From NCBI RefSeq assembly GCF_000336935.1, contig NZ_AOME01000076.1, forward strand, positions 103,406 to 167,405: a stretch of 64,000 nucleotides of DNA. The letters are read 5' to 3'. Of this stretch, positions 38,837-47,824 are shown one piece after another. The stretch is from Halococcus salifodinae DSM 8989 (GTDB lineage: Archaea; Halobacteriota; Halobacteria; Halobacteriales; Halococcaceae). The position numbers and the translations under genes are program-made. Positions within the stretch are counted from its first letter, which is position 1. Each line of letters begins with the position of its first letter. The notes under the pieces are model-generated. The model was not told the DNA's origin and made no database searches. It was given only the letters and a program-made list of their open reading frames with translations.

Positions 38837-39104
38837 TTGTAAGATACCCGTTCTGGCCAATTACCTACGTTTACTATTAATTCGATCGTAGTTGCTGGCT
38901 GTTCACGTTCTAGACTGCATAATTAGTTCTGGTATAGTGTGAAACAATCCCTCAGCTGGGGAACATCGCGCGAGTGTGGAGTGTTTCCACGGTGCGGGTG
39001 CTGTCGGAAATGGTGGGTCGAATCGGGTGATCGACGGTGCGAGAGCGAACCGCGAGGGGAAGCATCGCATTCGTGCGTTCGGATGGACGAAGCTGCAACG
39101 ACGA

Positions 39105-39830
39105 CTACTCCCAATCGATCCAGTCCTGTTCCCAGCCCGAACGACGCTGTGCGGTCCGTTCCGCACGCTCGCGGTCCTCACGGTGGGTTCGGTTTCGCTC
39201 GACGGTATCCGACTGTTCGCCCTCGACGAGCAGCGGGGCGAACGATACCGGGCCGAAGCGCTCCGTGGCTCCGTCCTCGACCGCGACGAGCGATTGATCC
39301 TGCGTGCCGACGGGGAGGACGAGACGACCGCCGGCGGCGAGCTGCTCTTCGAGCGCGCGCGGCGGGCTGACGGCGGCGGCCTCGACGAGAATCCGATCGA
39401 ACGGGGCGTACGCCGCCAGTCCGTGTGTGCCGTCGCGTCGGTCGACGAGCACGCCGTCGTAGCCCGCACGCGCGAGATTTCGGCGAGCCTCGATCACGAG
39501 CCGGCGCGAGATATCGATCGCGTGGACGTTGTGCTCGCCCGCGATCGCCGCACAGATCGCGGCGGTGTAGCCGACACCAGCGCCGACCACCAGCACTCGG
39601 TCGCCGGACTCGGGCGCGAGCGCCTCGACGAGCCGTGCAGCGGTGCTCGGTGCGAGAACGCGCGTGCCCGCGTGTTCGACCGTGTGGTCGGCGTATGCGG
39701 CCGCGTCGTCGACGAACTCGTGGCGGGGGACCGTCCGCATCGCGGCGCTCACCCGCTCGCTCTCGACGACGGCCTTGCTCTCGTGCTCGAGGCCCGCGAC
39801 CATGTCGTCGCGAAGCGTCGCGGCATCCAT
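39105..39830 (-). CDS. Protein-L-isoaspartate methyltransferase-like protein, divergent paralogue
   Basis: A 241-residue SAM-dependent methyltransferase. TVPRHEFV and VLVVGAGVGYTAAICA (motif I) match the isoaspartyl methyltransferase family, but the usual GEDQTISAP motif is replaced by EHAGTRVLAPSTAARLVEAL, so the isoaspartate-recognition loop is altered. The C-terminal tail is rich in Arg and Glu (VERNRTHREDRERAERTAQRR). It lies 126 bases downstream of the canonical pcm gene on the same strand. Its substrate may differ from isoaspartyl residues. Confidence 0.82.
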   Translation of the reverse strand: MDAATLRDDMVAGLEHESKAVVESERVSAAMRTVPRHEFVDDAAAYADHTVEHAGTRVLAPSTAARLVEALAPESGDRVLVVGAGVGYTAAICAAIAGEHNVHAIDISRRLVIEARRNLARAGYDGVLVDRRDGTHGLAAYAPFDRILVEAAAVSPPRALEEQLAAGGRLVLPVGTQDQSLVAVEDGATERFGPVSFAPLLVEGEQSDTVERNRTHREDRERAERTAQRRSGWEQDWIDWE

Positions 39831-39956
39831 GACCGAAATTCGCCCTCGAACGTCTTGAACTGCCCGACAGTGCCGCTACGCACACCGACCACGAGAAACG
39901 ACTGACGATCGGACTGTCGACGCCGGGCCGACGCCACACCTCACTTCCGCGAGCAC

Positions 39957-40622
39957 TCACTCCGACTGCATCGGGACGAACCGCACGCCACCGTGGCGCT
40001 CACGATCGAGCCCGCCGTCGGCCTGCTTGGTCGCGCGCACGAGCGTCTGTCGCCCCCGGCCGATCGGAGCGACGATCTGCCCACCGGGTTTGACCTGCTC
40101 GACGACACGCTCTGGGAAGTCGGCCGCGGCGCAGGTGAGGTAGGCGGCGTCGTAGGGCGCGCCCGCGGGCCAGCCCTCGTGGCCGTCGCCGACCCGCACG
40201 TGGACGGCGTATCCCAACCTGTCGAGGCGCTCGCGGGCGTCCGCGCCGAGCGGTTCGTGGAACTCGACGCTGTAAACCTCGCCGGCGTCGCCCCCGGCCT
40301 CGGTGTCGTCGGTTCTGGCCCCGACCGCCGCGGCGGTGACCGCGGCGTGGTAGCCACAGCCAGTGCCGATTTCGAGCACGTGATCACCGGGGTCGAGTCC
40401 GAGCAGGTCGGTCATCATCGCGACCATGTGGGGTGCGCTGATGGTCTGATCCTCGCCGATCGGGAGCGGGCGGTCGGCGTAGGCGCTCTCTTGGTGGGAC
40501 TCGGGAACGAATTCGTGGCGCGGCACGCGGCGGAGGGCTTCCCGTGTCACGTCGCGTTCGATCCGGCCCTGTCGATCGAGCCGGTCGACCAGCCGCTCTC
40601 GCTGGGCCGCCCGGTCGGTCAT
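39957..40622 (-). CDS. pcm: Protein-L-isoaspartate O-methyltransferase
   Basis: A 221-residue repair methyltransferase acting on isoaspartyl residues in damaged proteins. RRVPRHEFVPE, GEDQTISAPHMVAMM (substrate loop) and VLEIGTGCGYHAAV (SAM motif I) are all intact. A small acidic insert (GARTDDTEAGGDAGE) follows motif I. It starts one base after the stop of the upstream zinc-finger gene, forming an operon. Confidence 0.93.
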   Translation of the reverse strand: MTDRAAQRERLVDRLDRQGRIERDVTREALRRVPRHEFVPESHQESAYADRPLPIGEDQTISAPHMVAMMTDLLGLDPGDHVLEIGTGCGYHAAVTAAAVGARTDDTEAGGDAGEVYSVEFHEPLGADARERLDRLGYAVHVRVGDGHEGWPAGAPYDAAYLTCAAADFPERVVEQVKPGGQIVAPIGRGRQTLVRATKQADGGLDRERHGGVRFVPMQSE

Positions 40623-40623
40623 C

Positions 40624-41271
40624 TCACCAGACCGACCACGCGCCCGAGGACTCGTCGTCGGCGTAGAGCCGATCGATGTCCTTCGCGAACGCCATGTCCT
40701 CGTCGTGGTCGAGTCGGGCGAAGCCGTAGCCCGTCGCGTCCGCTCGGAGGTGGATCCCCTTCACCGTGAAGCTCTCGTCGGCGAGGTCCTCGCGCTCGCC
40801 GACGGTGAACTCGTAATCGCCCGGCACTTGGAGTTCGATGCTTCGGGACTCGTCGCGGCCGTCCTGTGGGTTGAGCGTGACGTCCACGCCGACGTTCCCG
40901 ACGACGCGAGTCCAGATCGTGTCGATGTTCTCGGCAGCGGCGCTCTCGGGGCGCTGGTCGTCACCGACTTCGAGGCTGGTGATCCTGACTGTGAGAAGGG
41001 CTTCGGGCGTGTCGAGGACGAACTCCTCGCCCTCGGCGAGCGACTCGCCCGCGGGAACGTCGGTCGCCGTCGAAAAGGACTCGCCGTCCTGGGAGACGAT
41101 CACGTCACAGTCGACGGTCTCTGGTTCCTCGATTTTGGTCTTGTGGGTGTGGCTGCACTCGGTACACCGCACCGTGGTCTGGCCGCCCGGTTTCAGCACT
41201 TCGTGGACGACCGGCTCCGCGGGCGAACACGACGGACAGGCGACCGCAACGCGCTCTGTAGCTTCGCTCAT
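40624..41271 (-). CDS. HVO_0476-family zinc-finger protein
   Basis: A 215-residue protein. The N-terminal zinc ribbon is CPSC...CTEC (residues about 12-40), spaced by KPGGQTTVRC. The C-terminal region is beta-rich, with SIELQVPGDYEFTVGE and SFTVKGIHLRADATGYGF. The family is known to me as haloarchaeal and linked to pcm; that agrees with the one-base spacing here. The biochemical role is unknown. Confidence 0.8.
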   Translation of the reverse strand: MSEATERVAVACPSCSPAEPVVHEVLKPGGQTTVRCTECSHTHKTKIEEPETVDCDVIVSQDGESFSTATDVPAGESLAEGEEFVLDTPEALLTVRITSLEVGDDQRPESAAAENIDTIWTRVVGNVGVDVTLNPQDGRDESRSIELQVPGDYEFTVGEREDLADESFTVKGIHLRADATGYGFARLDHDEDMAFAKDIDRLYADDESSGAWSVW

Positions 41272-41362
41272 GTCTACCGCTACTTCGTGAGTGTGTAAAA
41301 GCGTCCGGTGTGGCGGGCCGGTCGTCGGGCCCGGTTCGGCGGCGGTCGGGGTCGAGCGGCAC

Positions 41363-41833
41363 TCACAGCGTCCACCGGCCAGTTTCGGTTCCACACTCCT
41401 CGCAGAGAGTGAGACGAGCGTCGCCCTCGTCTGCCGACGTGATCCGGTTCGGGGTGCGCTCGCCACAGGTCGGACACTCGCGCAGCACGGTCTGCTCGCC
41501 GTATTCGAGGGGGGCGCCGAGCGCGAGCGCGGTGACCCGCTCGTCGCCCTCGTTGACGCCACGCTGGTACTCCCCGGGCGGAAATCGAACGACCTCGCCC
41601 GCCGCGACCGAAACCGATCCCGTTTTCGTCTCGAACGTCGCCGTGCCGGAGAGCACGTAGAACACCTCCTCTTGGATCTCGTGAACGTGGTAGCCGTAGG
41701 CGAAGCTGTCGCCCGGTTCGAGCTCGTAGTAGTTGATCGCGAGATCGGTCGTGCCGAGCGCTTCGGTCAGCGGCCGCATGATCGCTGCGGGCTGGATGAC
41801 GGGATCGACATCGTCGATATCGACTTTCTCCAT
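41363..41833 (-). CDS. Cupin-domain protein with C-terminal zinc ribbon
   Basis: A 156-residue protein. The cupin barrel has YGYHVHEIQEEVFYVLSGTATF (motif 1, His/His/Glu metal ligands) and VVRFPPGEYQRGVNEGD (motif 2, in which the usual histidine is not evident). The C-terminus has CPTCGERTP and LCEECGTETG, a zinc ribbon. Cupin-zinc ribbon combinations may be regulatory or metal-sensing; no substrate is known. Confidence 0.82.
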   Translation of the reverse strand: MEKVDIDDVDPVIQPAAIMRPLTEALGTTDLAINYYELEPGDSFAYGYHVHEIQEEVFYVLSGTATFETKTGSVSVAAGEVVRFPPGEYQRGVNEGDERVTALALGAPLEYGEQTVLRECPTCGERTPNRITSADEGDARLTLCEECGTETGRWTL

Positions 41834-41922
41834 CGGAGGGACGTGGGGGGACGGGCACAAAACGGTCACGTCCCGCCGATCGGAACCAGCATTCTCGTGG
41901 TCGTTCGGCCGACAGTCCCCAC

Positions 41923-42807
41923 TCAGAGCGGGTCGCGAACCCCTTCCGCGTCGACCGTCGCTGCGTAGATCGGCAACGTCGGCAGGACGGTCTCGACGGC
42001 CCCGGTGTTGAACTCCCGGAACAGCGTTCGTACGTCCTCGATCGTTTCGTCGTCGAACCCCGCGCCTCGCAGGTCTTCGGGCGCGAGACGGGGCGTGTAG
42101 GGTGTCGACTCGACGAGCGTCGTCGTCAGCTCCGCCGTGTTCTCGCGCGCTCGATCGAACCCGTCGGACTCGAAGAACGGTTCGAGATCGTTCCACGCGG
42201 CGTCGAGAACGCTCGGCCACTGGGCGAGACAGCGGTAGATGCTCGGTAGGTCGTCGCCGAGACCGTGAAACGACTGGATCGACGAGACGGTTTCGTCGAG
42301 ACCGTCGGGAACCGCGCCGGGGGCGATCATCGTCGGCGAGCGGCCACGGTCGGTGTCGAGCCACGCGGGAAACGGGGCCGTTGCCGCGCGCGTCGCCGCC
42401 GGGTCGGTGCCGACGGCTCCGTCGTGGAGCGCCCGATCCATCGTTTCGAAGAGGAACACGAGCCGGGGCGCGACGACGTCGAAGGTGGCCAGTTGGCCTC
42501 GGAGCGTGTCGTACTCCGCCGGGGAGACGTCGACCACCGAGCGTCGGTAGGTCGGGATCCCGATTGCCTCTTCGAGTTCCGAGAGGACTGTATCGCGGTA
42601 CGCGACCGAGTACCGGGCGAACGCCCGGGTGTCGAACAGCGGCTTCAGCTGTCCCCACGCGTACTCGAGAAAGCGCGGGGCGTTCGCCATCGTCGTTCGG
42701 AAGATCCAGTTGACGATCGGTGCGCGAAAGGTCCGCTTGATGTCGTCGTAGACGCCACGCTGGCGGCCCGTCGCCTCGATCTCGTAGCACTGTTTGCTGG
42801 TGTCCAT
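41923..42807 (-). CDS. DehI-type haloacid dehalogenase family protein
   Basis: A 294-residue, mostly helical protein composed of two similar halves (an N-terminal unit around FRAPIVNWIFRTTMANAPRFLEYAW and a second one around GLGDDLPSIYRCLAQWPSVLDAAW), the fold of group I DL-2-haloacid dehalogenases, which release halide by direct hydrolysis. Family membership is clear from the pseudo-repeat, but I cannot confirm the catalytic Asp and Asn, so dehalogenation is not established. No haloacid transporter is adjacent. Confidence 0.72.
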   Translation of the reverse strand: MDTSKQCYEIEATGRQRGVYDDIKRTFRAPIVNWIFRTTMANAPRFLEYAWGQLKPLFDTRAFARYSVAYRDTVLSELEEAIGIPTYRRSVVDVSPAEYDTLRGQLATFDVVAPRLVFLFETMDRALHDGAVGTDPAATRAATAPFPAWLDTDRGRSPTMIAPGAVPDGLDETVSSIQSFHGLGDDLPSIYRCLAQWPSVLDAAWNDLEPFFESDGFDRARENTAELTTTLVESTPYTPRLAPEDLRGAGFDDETIEDVRTLFREFNTGAVETVLPTLPIYAATVDAEGVRDPL

Positions 42808-42884
42808 GGCACTCGATTTCACTCCGATTCATCAAAAGCGTTCGTTCGGGACGGCGCTCCGTGGGGCTCGTCCGCCCTATCCAG

Positions 42885-43925
42885 TCAGTCGAGCTTCACC
42901 ATGACTTTCACCGCCTCCCGCTCGTCCATCATCCGATACCCCTCGGGGACGCCGTCGAGATCGACGGTTTCCGTGAAGATCGGCGACGGATCGAGCGTTC
43001 CCTGGAGAACGTCGGCCATCAGCTCGTCGACATACGCACGAACGGGCGCGACGCCACCCTGGAGCGAGACGTTCTTCCCGAACATCGTGCCGAGGAAGCC
43101 GGTGCTCTCGACACCGAGGGGAACGCCGACGTAGCCGATCGTGCCGCCTGGACGGGCGACCGCGGCAGCGGTCTCCATCGAGGACTCCGCGCCGACGCAT
43201 TCGAGAACGTGGTTTGCGCCGCCCGCCGTGAGTTCGCGTGCTTCCTCGATCGCTTCCTCGCCGCGGGCCGAGATCACGTCGGTCGCCCCGAACTCACGCG
43301 CGATGTCGAGGCGATCCTCGTGATGGCCCATCGCGACGATCCGCTCCGCCCCGAGACGCTGTGCGGCGAGCACGCCACAGAGCCCGACCGCGCCATCGCC
43401 GACGACCACGGCAGTGTCGCCAGCGCCGACGCCCGCACTGACCGCGGCGTGGTGACCCGTCCCCATCACGTCCGTCAGCGGGAGGAGGGCTTCGAGCACG
43501 TCCTCGTCGTTCGCGTATCGGTCGGGAACCCGGACGAGCGTTCCGTCGGCGAACGGCGCGCGGACTTTTTCGCCCTGTGCACCCCCGCCGTCTTCGCCCC
43601 ACGACAGGTCGTGGACGCAGGACGTGTAGAGCCCTTTCCGGCAGAACTCACACTCGCCACAGGAGATCGAGAACGGCGCGAGCACCCGATCGCCCGGCTC
43701 GACGTGGCGGACGTCCGATCCCACTTCCTCGACGACCCCCATCGGTTCGTGGCCGATGGGCGACCCCTCGGGGAGATCTTGTTGGCCCCGGTAGAACCAG
43801 AGGTCGGATCCACAGATCGCCGTGTGGGTGATGCGGACGACGGCGTCCGTCGACGCCTCGATTTCGGGGTCGGGAGTGGTTTCGATACGAACGTCGCCGG
43901 GATCGCGAAAGACAGCTGCCTCCAT
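42885..43925 (-). CDS. Zinc-dependent alcohol dehydrogenase (MDR family)
   Basis: A 346-residue medium-chain dehydrogenase. Catalytic zinc ligands are in ICGSDLW and GHEPMGVVEEVG, and the structural-zinc cysteines in CGECEFCRKGLYTSC. The cofactor site is VVVGDGAVGLCGVLAAQRLG, followed by IVAMGHHEDRL with no acidic residue at the selector site, which may favour NADP(H). Substrate unknown. Confidence 0.9.
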   Translation of the reverse strand: MEAAVFRDPGDVRIETTPDPEIEASTDAVVRITHTAICGSDLWFYRGQQDLPEGSPIGHEPMGVVEEVGSDVRHVEPGDRVLAPFSISCGECEFCRKGLYTSCVHDLSWGEDGGGAQGEKVRAPFADGTLVRVPDRYANDEDVLEALLPLTDVMGTGHHAAVSAGVGAGDTAVVVGDGAVGLCGVLAAQRLGAERIVAMGHHEDRLDIAREFGATDVISARGEEAIEEARELTAGGANHVLECVGAESSMETAAAVARPGGTIGYVGVPLGVESTGFLGTMFGKNVSLQGGVAPVRAYVDELMADVLQGTLDPSPIFTETVDLDGVPEGYRMMDEREAVKVMVKLD

Positions 43926-44042
43926 GCTCGGTGAGTCGGGGCGGCGACGACAAAGAACCCTCAGCTACCGGCAACCGTCAGCCTTCGACCGTCGGCAGCG
44001 TCACTTCGTCGCCCTGCTCGCGGCTTCGCCGCTCGCACTATC

Positions 44043-44061
44043 GCGGAAGTTCCACTTCCGC
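44043..44061 (-). terminator. Hairpin after the aminopeptidase gene
   Basis: gcggaag-ttcca-cttccgc is a seven-base perfect stem 14 bases downstream of the M29-like gene's stop codon on the minus strand. There is no T-tract, so termination is only one possibility. Confidence 0.3.
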
Positions 44062-44075
44062 ACCATCTCACGGTG

Positions 44076-45053
44076 TTACTGTTCGATCGTCGGGAGGTCT
44101 ACGACCTCCCCATCAGCATAAACGGTCGGTTCGCGGAGGATCCCGTCGAGGTGGAGCGGCGCTTCAACGTCGCCGCCGATGCCGTGATCGTCGCCGATGG
44201 CGATGTGGACAGTGCCGGCAGCCTTCTCGTCGAGCAGGACCGATCCCACGAGCTCCGTGACCGCGAGGTTGGTCCCGATGCCGAGCTCGGCGAGGTTGTA
44301 CGCGTCCTCGCCGACCTCCTCGGCCGCGCTTTCGATCTGGTCGCGGATCGCGTCGTCGGACACCTCGGTCACGGAGCCGTCCTCGACCTCGAACTCCAGC
44401 TCGCGGTCGAGCAGCCCGTGGGGCATCATCGTGCCGTCGACGACGTACGTTCCATTGGCGGTTTCGGGGCTGACGAACACTTCTCCGGCGGGAAGGTTCG
44501 ACATCGCGCCGGGCTCGTGGACGATCCCGGTGTCTTCGAGCCACTCGCGATCACCTGGTTCGAACGTGATGTCGGTGCCAGCCGGCGACGTCACGCGGAT
44601 CTCACTCGCGTCGGTGACCGCGTCGTGGATCTCCTCACAGCACTGCTCGATCTCGCGGTAGTCGGTGTCGAGTCCCGTTCGGAACACGTCCTCGGTGATC
44701 CCGGGAAGGGTGGCGACTCGTGCGCCGACCTCGTTCGCACGCGAGCGCGCCCGCGTGTGACTCAAGCTCTTCGTCGTCGGACAGAGCACGACATCGGTCC
44801 CCCGCATGGCGGCCGCGACGGGGGCTGGCGGTTCGGTCCCGTGCTGTTCGCCCGGCGAGTAGCACGCGATCACGCAGTCCTCGGTCAGGTCGCGTGCGGC
44901 GTCGTACAGCGCCTCCCCGATCGCGCGACGTTTGTCGTCGGTCACTACCACACACGACTCGTTCGGCCTGAGCGCGAGACACTGGTTGACCGCAGTTTCG
45001 GCCGCGGTCGAGAGCGCCCCCTCGCCCTCCCCACGTTCCCGTTCCTGGCTCAT
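44076..45053 (-). CDS. M29-like aminopeptidase
   Basis: A 325-residue metallopeptidase of the thermophilic aminopeptidase (M29) type. [41 protein letters not shown] and [11 protein letters not shown] match the metal-binding C-terminal core (Glu, Glu, His, Tyr, His and Asp ligands). The N-terminal domain is typical of the family in placement. Length is shorter than bacterial AmpS (about 410), as in archaeal members. It is divergent from gap2, with 81 bases between starts. Confidence 0.82.
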   Translation of the reverse strand: MSQERERGEGEGALSTAAETAVNQCLALRPNESCVVVTDDKRRAIGEALYDAARDLTEDCVIACYSPGEQHGTEPPAPVAAAMRGTDVVLCPTTKSLSHTRARSRANEVGARVATLPGITEDVFRTGLDTDYREIEQCCEEIHDAVTDASEIRVTSPAGTDITFEPGDREWLEDTGIVHEPGAMSNLPAGEVFVSPETANGTYVVDGTMMPHGLLDRELEFEVEDGSVTEVSDDAIRDQIESAAEEVGEDAYNLAELGIGTNLAVTELVGSVLLDEKAAGTVHIAIGDDHGIGGDVEAPLHLDGILREPTVYADGEVVDLPTIEQ

Positions 45054-45134
45054 GCTCGACGGTGGGGACCCGACCGCGTTAGGCTTTCGGCCCACCTCGA
45101 AACGATTATTCCGCTCGCCCGTGCAGGGCCGATC

Positions 45135-46196
45135 ATGCTTCGAGTCGGGGTCAACGGCTACGGTACCATCGGCAAGCGCGTCGCGGACGCGGTCCGCGCC
45201 CAGCCGGATATGGAAGTCGCCGGCGTGGCGAAAACCCGTCCGAACTTCGAGGCCGAGCGTGCGGTCGCGAAGGACTTTCCGCTCTACGCCGCTGTCGAGG
45301 AGCGCGCCGATCAGTTCGGGGAGGCGGGGATCGATCTCGCCGGAATGGTCGAGGAGCTGATCGAGACGGCGGACGTGATGGTCGACGCCACACCGTCGGG
45401 AATCGGCGCGGAGAACAAGTCCCTCTACGAGGAGTACGACACGCCCGCGCTCTATCAGGGCGGCGAGGACGCCGAGCTCGTGGACACGAGCTTCAACGCG
45501 CGCGCGAACTTCGCCGACGCCGCCGGGGCCGACCACGTCCGCGTGGTCTCGTGTAACACCACCGGCCTCTCGCGCCTGGTCGCACCGATCGAAGAGGAGT
45601 ACGGCATCGAGAAGGTCCGCGCGACGCTCGTCCGGCGCGGCGGCGATCCCGCCCAGAGCGGACGCGGCCCGATCAACGACATCCTGCCGAACCCGCGAAC
45701 CCTGCCCTCCCACCACGGTCCCGACGTCAAGACGATCTTCCCCGACCTCGCGATCGATACCCTCGGTCTCAAGGTGCCGGCGACGCTGATGCACACCCAC
45801 TCGATCAACGTCACGCTCGAATCCGACGCGACCGCCGACGCGGTCCGTGACCTCCTCCGTGACGAATCCCGGCTGTTCGTGATCCCCGAACGCTTCGATA
45901 TCGACGGCGCGGGCGCACTGAAGGAGTTCGCGCTCGACGCCGGCCGGCCGCGGGGCGACCTCTGGGAGAACTGCATCTGGGGCGAGTCCATCACCGTAGA
46001 GGACAGCGGTGCGTCGAAGACGCACCGAAACGGAGGCGGCGGAGCCGCCGGAGACGATCTCTACCTGTTCCAGGCCATCCATCAGGAATCCGACGTCGTG
46101 CCCGAGAACGTCGACGCGATCCGCGCGGTCACGGGCTCCGCCGACGCCGCCGAAAGCGTCGCCACCACCGACGACGCACTCGACATGGGGTTCTGA
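45135..46196 (+). CDS. gap2: Glyceraldehyde-3-phosphate dehydrogenase, type II (archaeal)
   Basis: A 353-residue archaeal GAPDH. The Rossmann motif [13 protein letters not shown], the catalytic cysteine in [10 protein letters not shown] (Cys140), and [10 protein letters not shown] and LMHTHSINV are intact. This isoform usually works in gluconeogenesis in haloarchaea. Near the C-terminus, [25 protein letters not shown] contains about 17 residues beyond the usual VEDDxLYLF; the DNA behind it is two perfect hairpins. It is otherwise complete. Confidence 0.95.
   Translation: MLRVGVNGYGTIGKRVADAVRAQPDMEVAGVAKTRPNFEAERAVAKDFPLYAAVEERADQFGEAGIDLAGMVEELIETADVMVDATPSGIGAENKSLYEEYDTPALYQGGEDAELVDTSFNARANFADAAGADHVRVVSCNTTGLSRLVAPIEEEYGIEKVRATLVRRGGDPAQSGRGPINDILPNPRTLPSHHGPDVKTIFPDLAIDTLGLKVPATLMHTHSINVTLESDATADAVRDLLRDESRLFVIPERFDIDGAGALKEFALDAGRPRGDLWENCIWGESITVEDSGASKTHRNGGGGAAGDDLYLFQAIHQESDVVPENVDAIRAVTGSADAAESVATTDDALDMGF
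46005..46055 (+). repeat. In-frame insertion of two tandem hairpins within gap2
   Basis: ggtgcgtc-gaa-gacgcacc (46008-46026) and ggcggc-gga-gccgcc (46035-46049) are perfect hairpins with three-base loops, together making a 51-base, 17-codon in-frame insertion that is not expected in this conserved part of GAPDH. Confidence 0.65.
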
Positions 46197-46234
46197 CGCG
46201 AACCCTTTTGTCCCGTCCTGACCTACCGACGTCC

Positions 46235-46618
46235 ATGAGACGGGACGACCGTGACGACCACGATCCTTTCGGGGATATCTTCGACGAGATCGAGCGGATG
46301 ATGAACGACATGGTCGGCGGCGACGTGAACATCCAGACCGACACCGTTGGCGGCAGCGATCCCCACGTCAGCGTCTACGAAGACGAGGATCGCGTGCGCG
46401 TCGTCGCGGATCTCCCCGGCGTCGACAAGGAGTCGATCGATCTCACCTGCGACGGCCAACGGCTCACGATCGACGCCACCGGCGACCGCCGCGAGACCAC
46501 CGAGCGTGTCCGCCTGCCCGTCCGCGTCGACGAACGCTCCGCGAACGCGACCTACAACAACGGCATCCTCGAAGTCGTCTTCGACCGGACCGACGCCTCC
46601 GCGGACATCGATCTCTAA
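46235..46618 (+). CDS. Hsp20/alpha-crystallin family small heat-shock protein
   Basis: A 127-residue small chaperone. A short acidic N-terminus (DPFGDIFDEIERMMNDM) precedes the alpha-crystallin domain (VSVYEDEDRVRVVADLPGVDKESIDL...YNNGILEVVF). The C-terminal ADIDL approximates the IxI/V dimer-packing tail. Start taken at MRRDDRDDHD, with a ccttttgtc box about 28 bases upstream; a TTG codon at 46208 is in frame but lies in that box. The family A repeat begins three bases after its stop codon. Confidence 0.9.
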   Translation: MRRDDRDDHDPFGDIFDEIERMMNDMVGGDVNIQTDTVGGSDPHVSVYEDEDRVRVVADLPGVDKESIDLTCDGQRLTIDATGDRRETTERVRLPVRVDERSANATYNNGILEVVFDRTDASADIDL

Positions 46619-46621
46619 AGC

Positions 46622-46777
46622 CCCACCTTTTTACTTCGGGGCCTCACTCGCCTTCGGCTCGCTCAACCCCTCGCAAAAATCTGGACCAAAAACTCCCGCT
46701 CGCTCACTTCGTTTGCTCGCGGTGGGATTGCCGGCACTTTCCGCCCCCGCAACTGCACAGCACCGCTGAAGCCCTCG
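46622..46777 (+). repeat. 3'-end-associated repeat, family A, copy after Hsp20
   Basis: Begins cccacctttttacttcgggg three bases after the hsp20 stop and is colinear with the reverse complement of 21183-21336, with one 47-base identical block in the middle. It ends gccctcg. The sense is the same as the upstream gene at both loci. Confidence 0.8.
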
Positions 46778-46898
46778 ATCACTCACTTCGTTCGCGATCT
46801 CGCCCTTCATCCGCCAGGAGAGCAGGCTCTCCTGAGCCTCGACTCGCTCCGCTCGTCGAGACGCCAGGCCCGCACCGCCACAGCCGCCGCATCGCCGG

Positions 46899-47762
46899 TC
46901 ACACCTGATCCTCGATGAGCGCCGCGAGATCGTCGTAGAATCCGGGTTCGTACTTCGTCTTATCGTCGATCGTCGGCCTCGCGTTGGTTTCGGAGACCAC
47001 CGTGCGGTCGTCAGTCACGAGCAGATCGACGCCGAGCCACGGAATCCCCAGTTCGTCGGCAGTGCGCTCGGCGAGATCGCGGAGATCGTCGTCGAGATCG
47101 ACCCCTTCAGCCTCAGCTCCGCGATGGACGTTGTGCTTCCACCGCCCTACGCTCCGGGCCGGATCGGGCAGCCGCCGCTCGACCGCGCCGACGTACTCGC
47201 CGTCGATGCACATCGCGCGGTAGTCCTTCGCGTCCGGGACGTACTCTTGGACGAGGAAGGACCGATCGCCGGTTGCCTGGTAGTCGTGGACCAGCGCGAG
47301 GTAATCCGCGACCCCGAGGAAGGAATCGAGATCACCGACCTTCACGACCCCTGTCCCGCGCGTCGTGGAGTTCGGTTTCACCACGACGGGTGGCTCGAAC
47401 CGCTCGAAAACGTCCTCCAGTTCGTCGTCGTCGACCGGGTTCGAGACCAGCACCGTGTCGGGCACTGGAACGCCAGCGCGAGCCAGCCGCGCGATGACGT
47501 CGGCCTTGTTTCGGGAGGTCAGGATCGCCTCGCGGTCGTTGACCCACGGCACGTCGAGCAGCGCGTCGGCGACCCCGCCCTCCATGATCCGCGAGGGATG
47601 GACGAATCCGACGTCGAACCCGTCGAACTCGCTCGGTGGATCGGTGAGGTGCGTCGTCCGTTCCTCACACTGGACGTGCCGGGCGTCGATCCCACGATCG
47701 GCTAACGGATCGCCCATCCGCTCGAAGGTCTCCTCTCGTGTGGCGACCGCGAGGGTCAGCAT
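46899..47762 (-). CDS. RimK-like ATP-grasp ligase
   Basis: A 287-residue ATP-grasp protein. RNKADVIARLARAGVPVPDTVLV begins the fold; VVVKPNSTTRGTGVVKV is the P-loop-like lysine region; FLVQEYVPDAKDYRAMCIDGEYVGAVER and the metal site SETNARPTIDD complete it. The order resembles RimK/LysX amino-acid ligases, which attach amino acids to carboxylates of proteins or small molecules. The partner is unknown; no LysW-like carrier is adjacent. Confidence 0.85.
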   Translation of the reverse strand: MLTLAVATREETFERMGDPLADRGIDARHVQCEERTTHLTDPPSEFDGFDVGFVHPSRIMEGGVADALLDVPWVNDREAILTSRNKADVIARLARAGVPVPDTVLVSNPVDDDELEDVFERFEPPVVVKPNSTTRGTGVVKVGDLDSFLGVADYLALVHDYQATGDRSFLVQEYVPDAKDYRAMCIDGEYVGAVERRLPDPARSVGRWKHNVHRGAEAEGVDLDDDLRDLAERTADELGIPWLGVDLLVTDDRTVVSETNARPTIDDKTKYEPGFYDDLAALIEDQV

Positions 47763-47824
47763 GGCGAATCGACGGCGGCCGGAAGGAAAAGCGTTCGAGA
47801 AGCGGGACGGTTCGAGGGCTGCCG

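Noticed and set aside
38837..38860. Upstream TTG start for the beta-helix protein
   Set aside because: It adds eight residues with no support; ATG 38836 gives a normal twin-arginine signal length.
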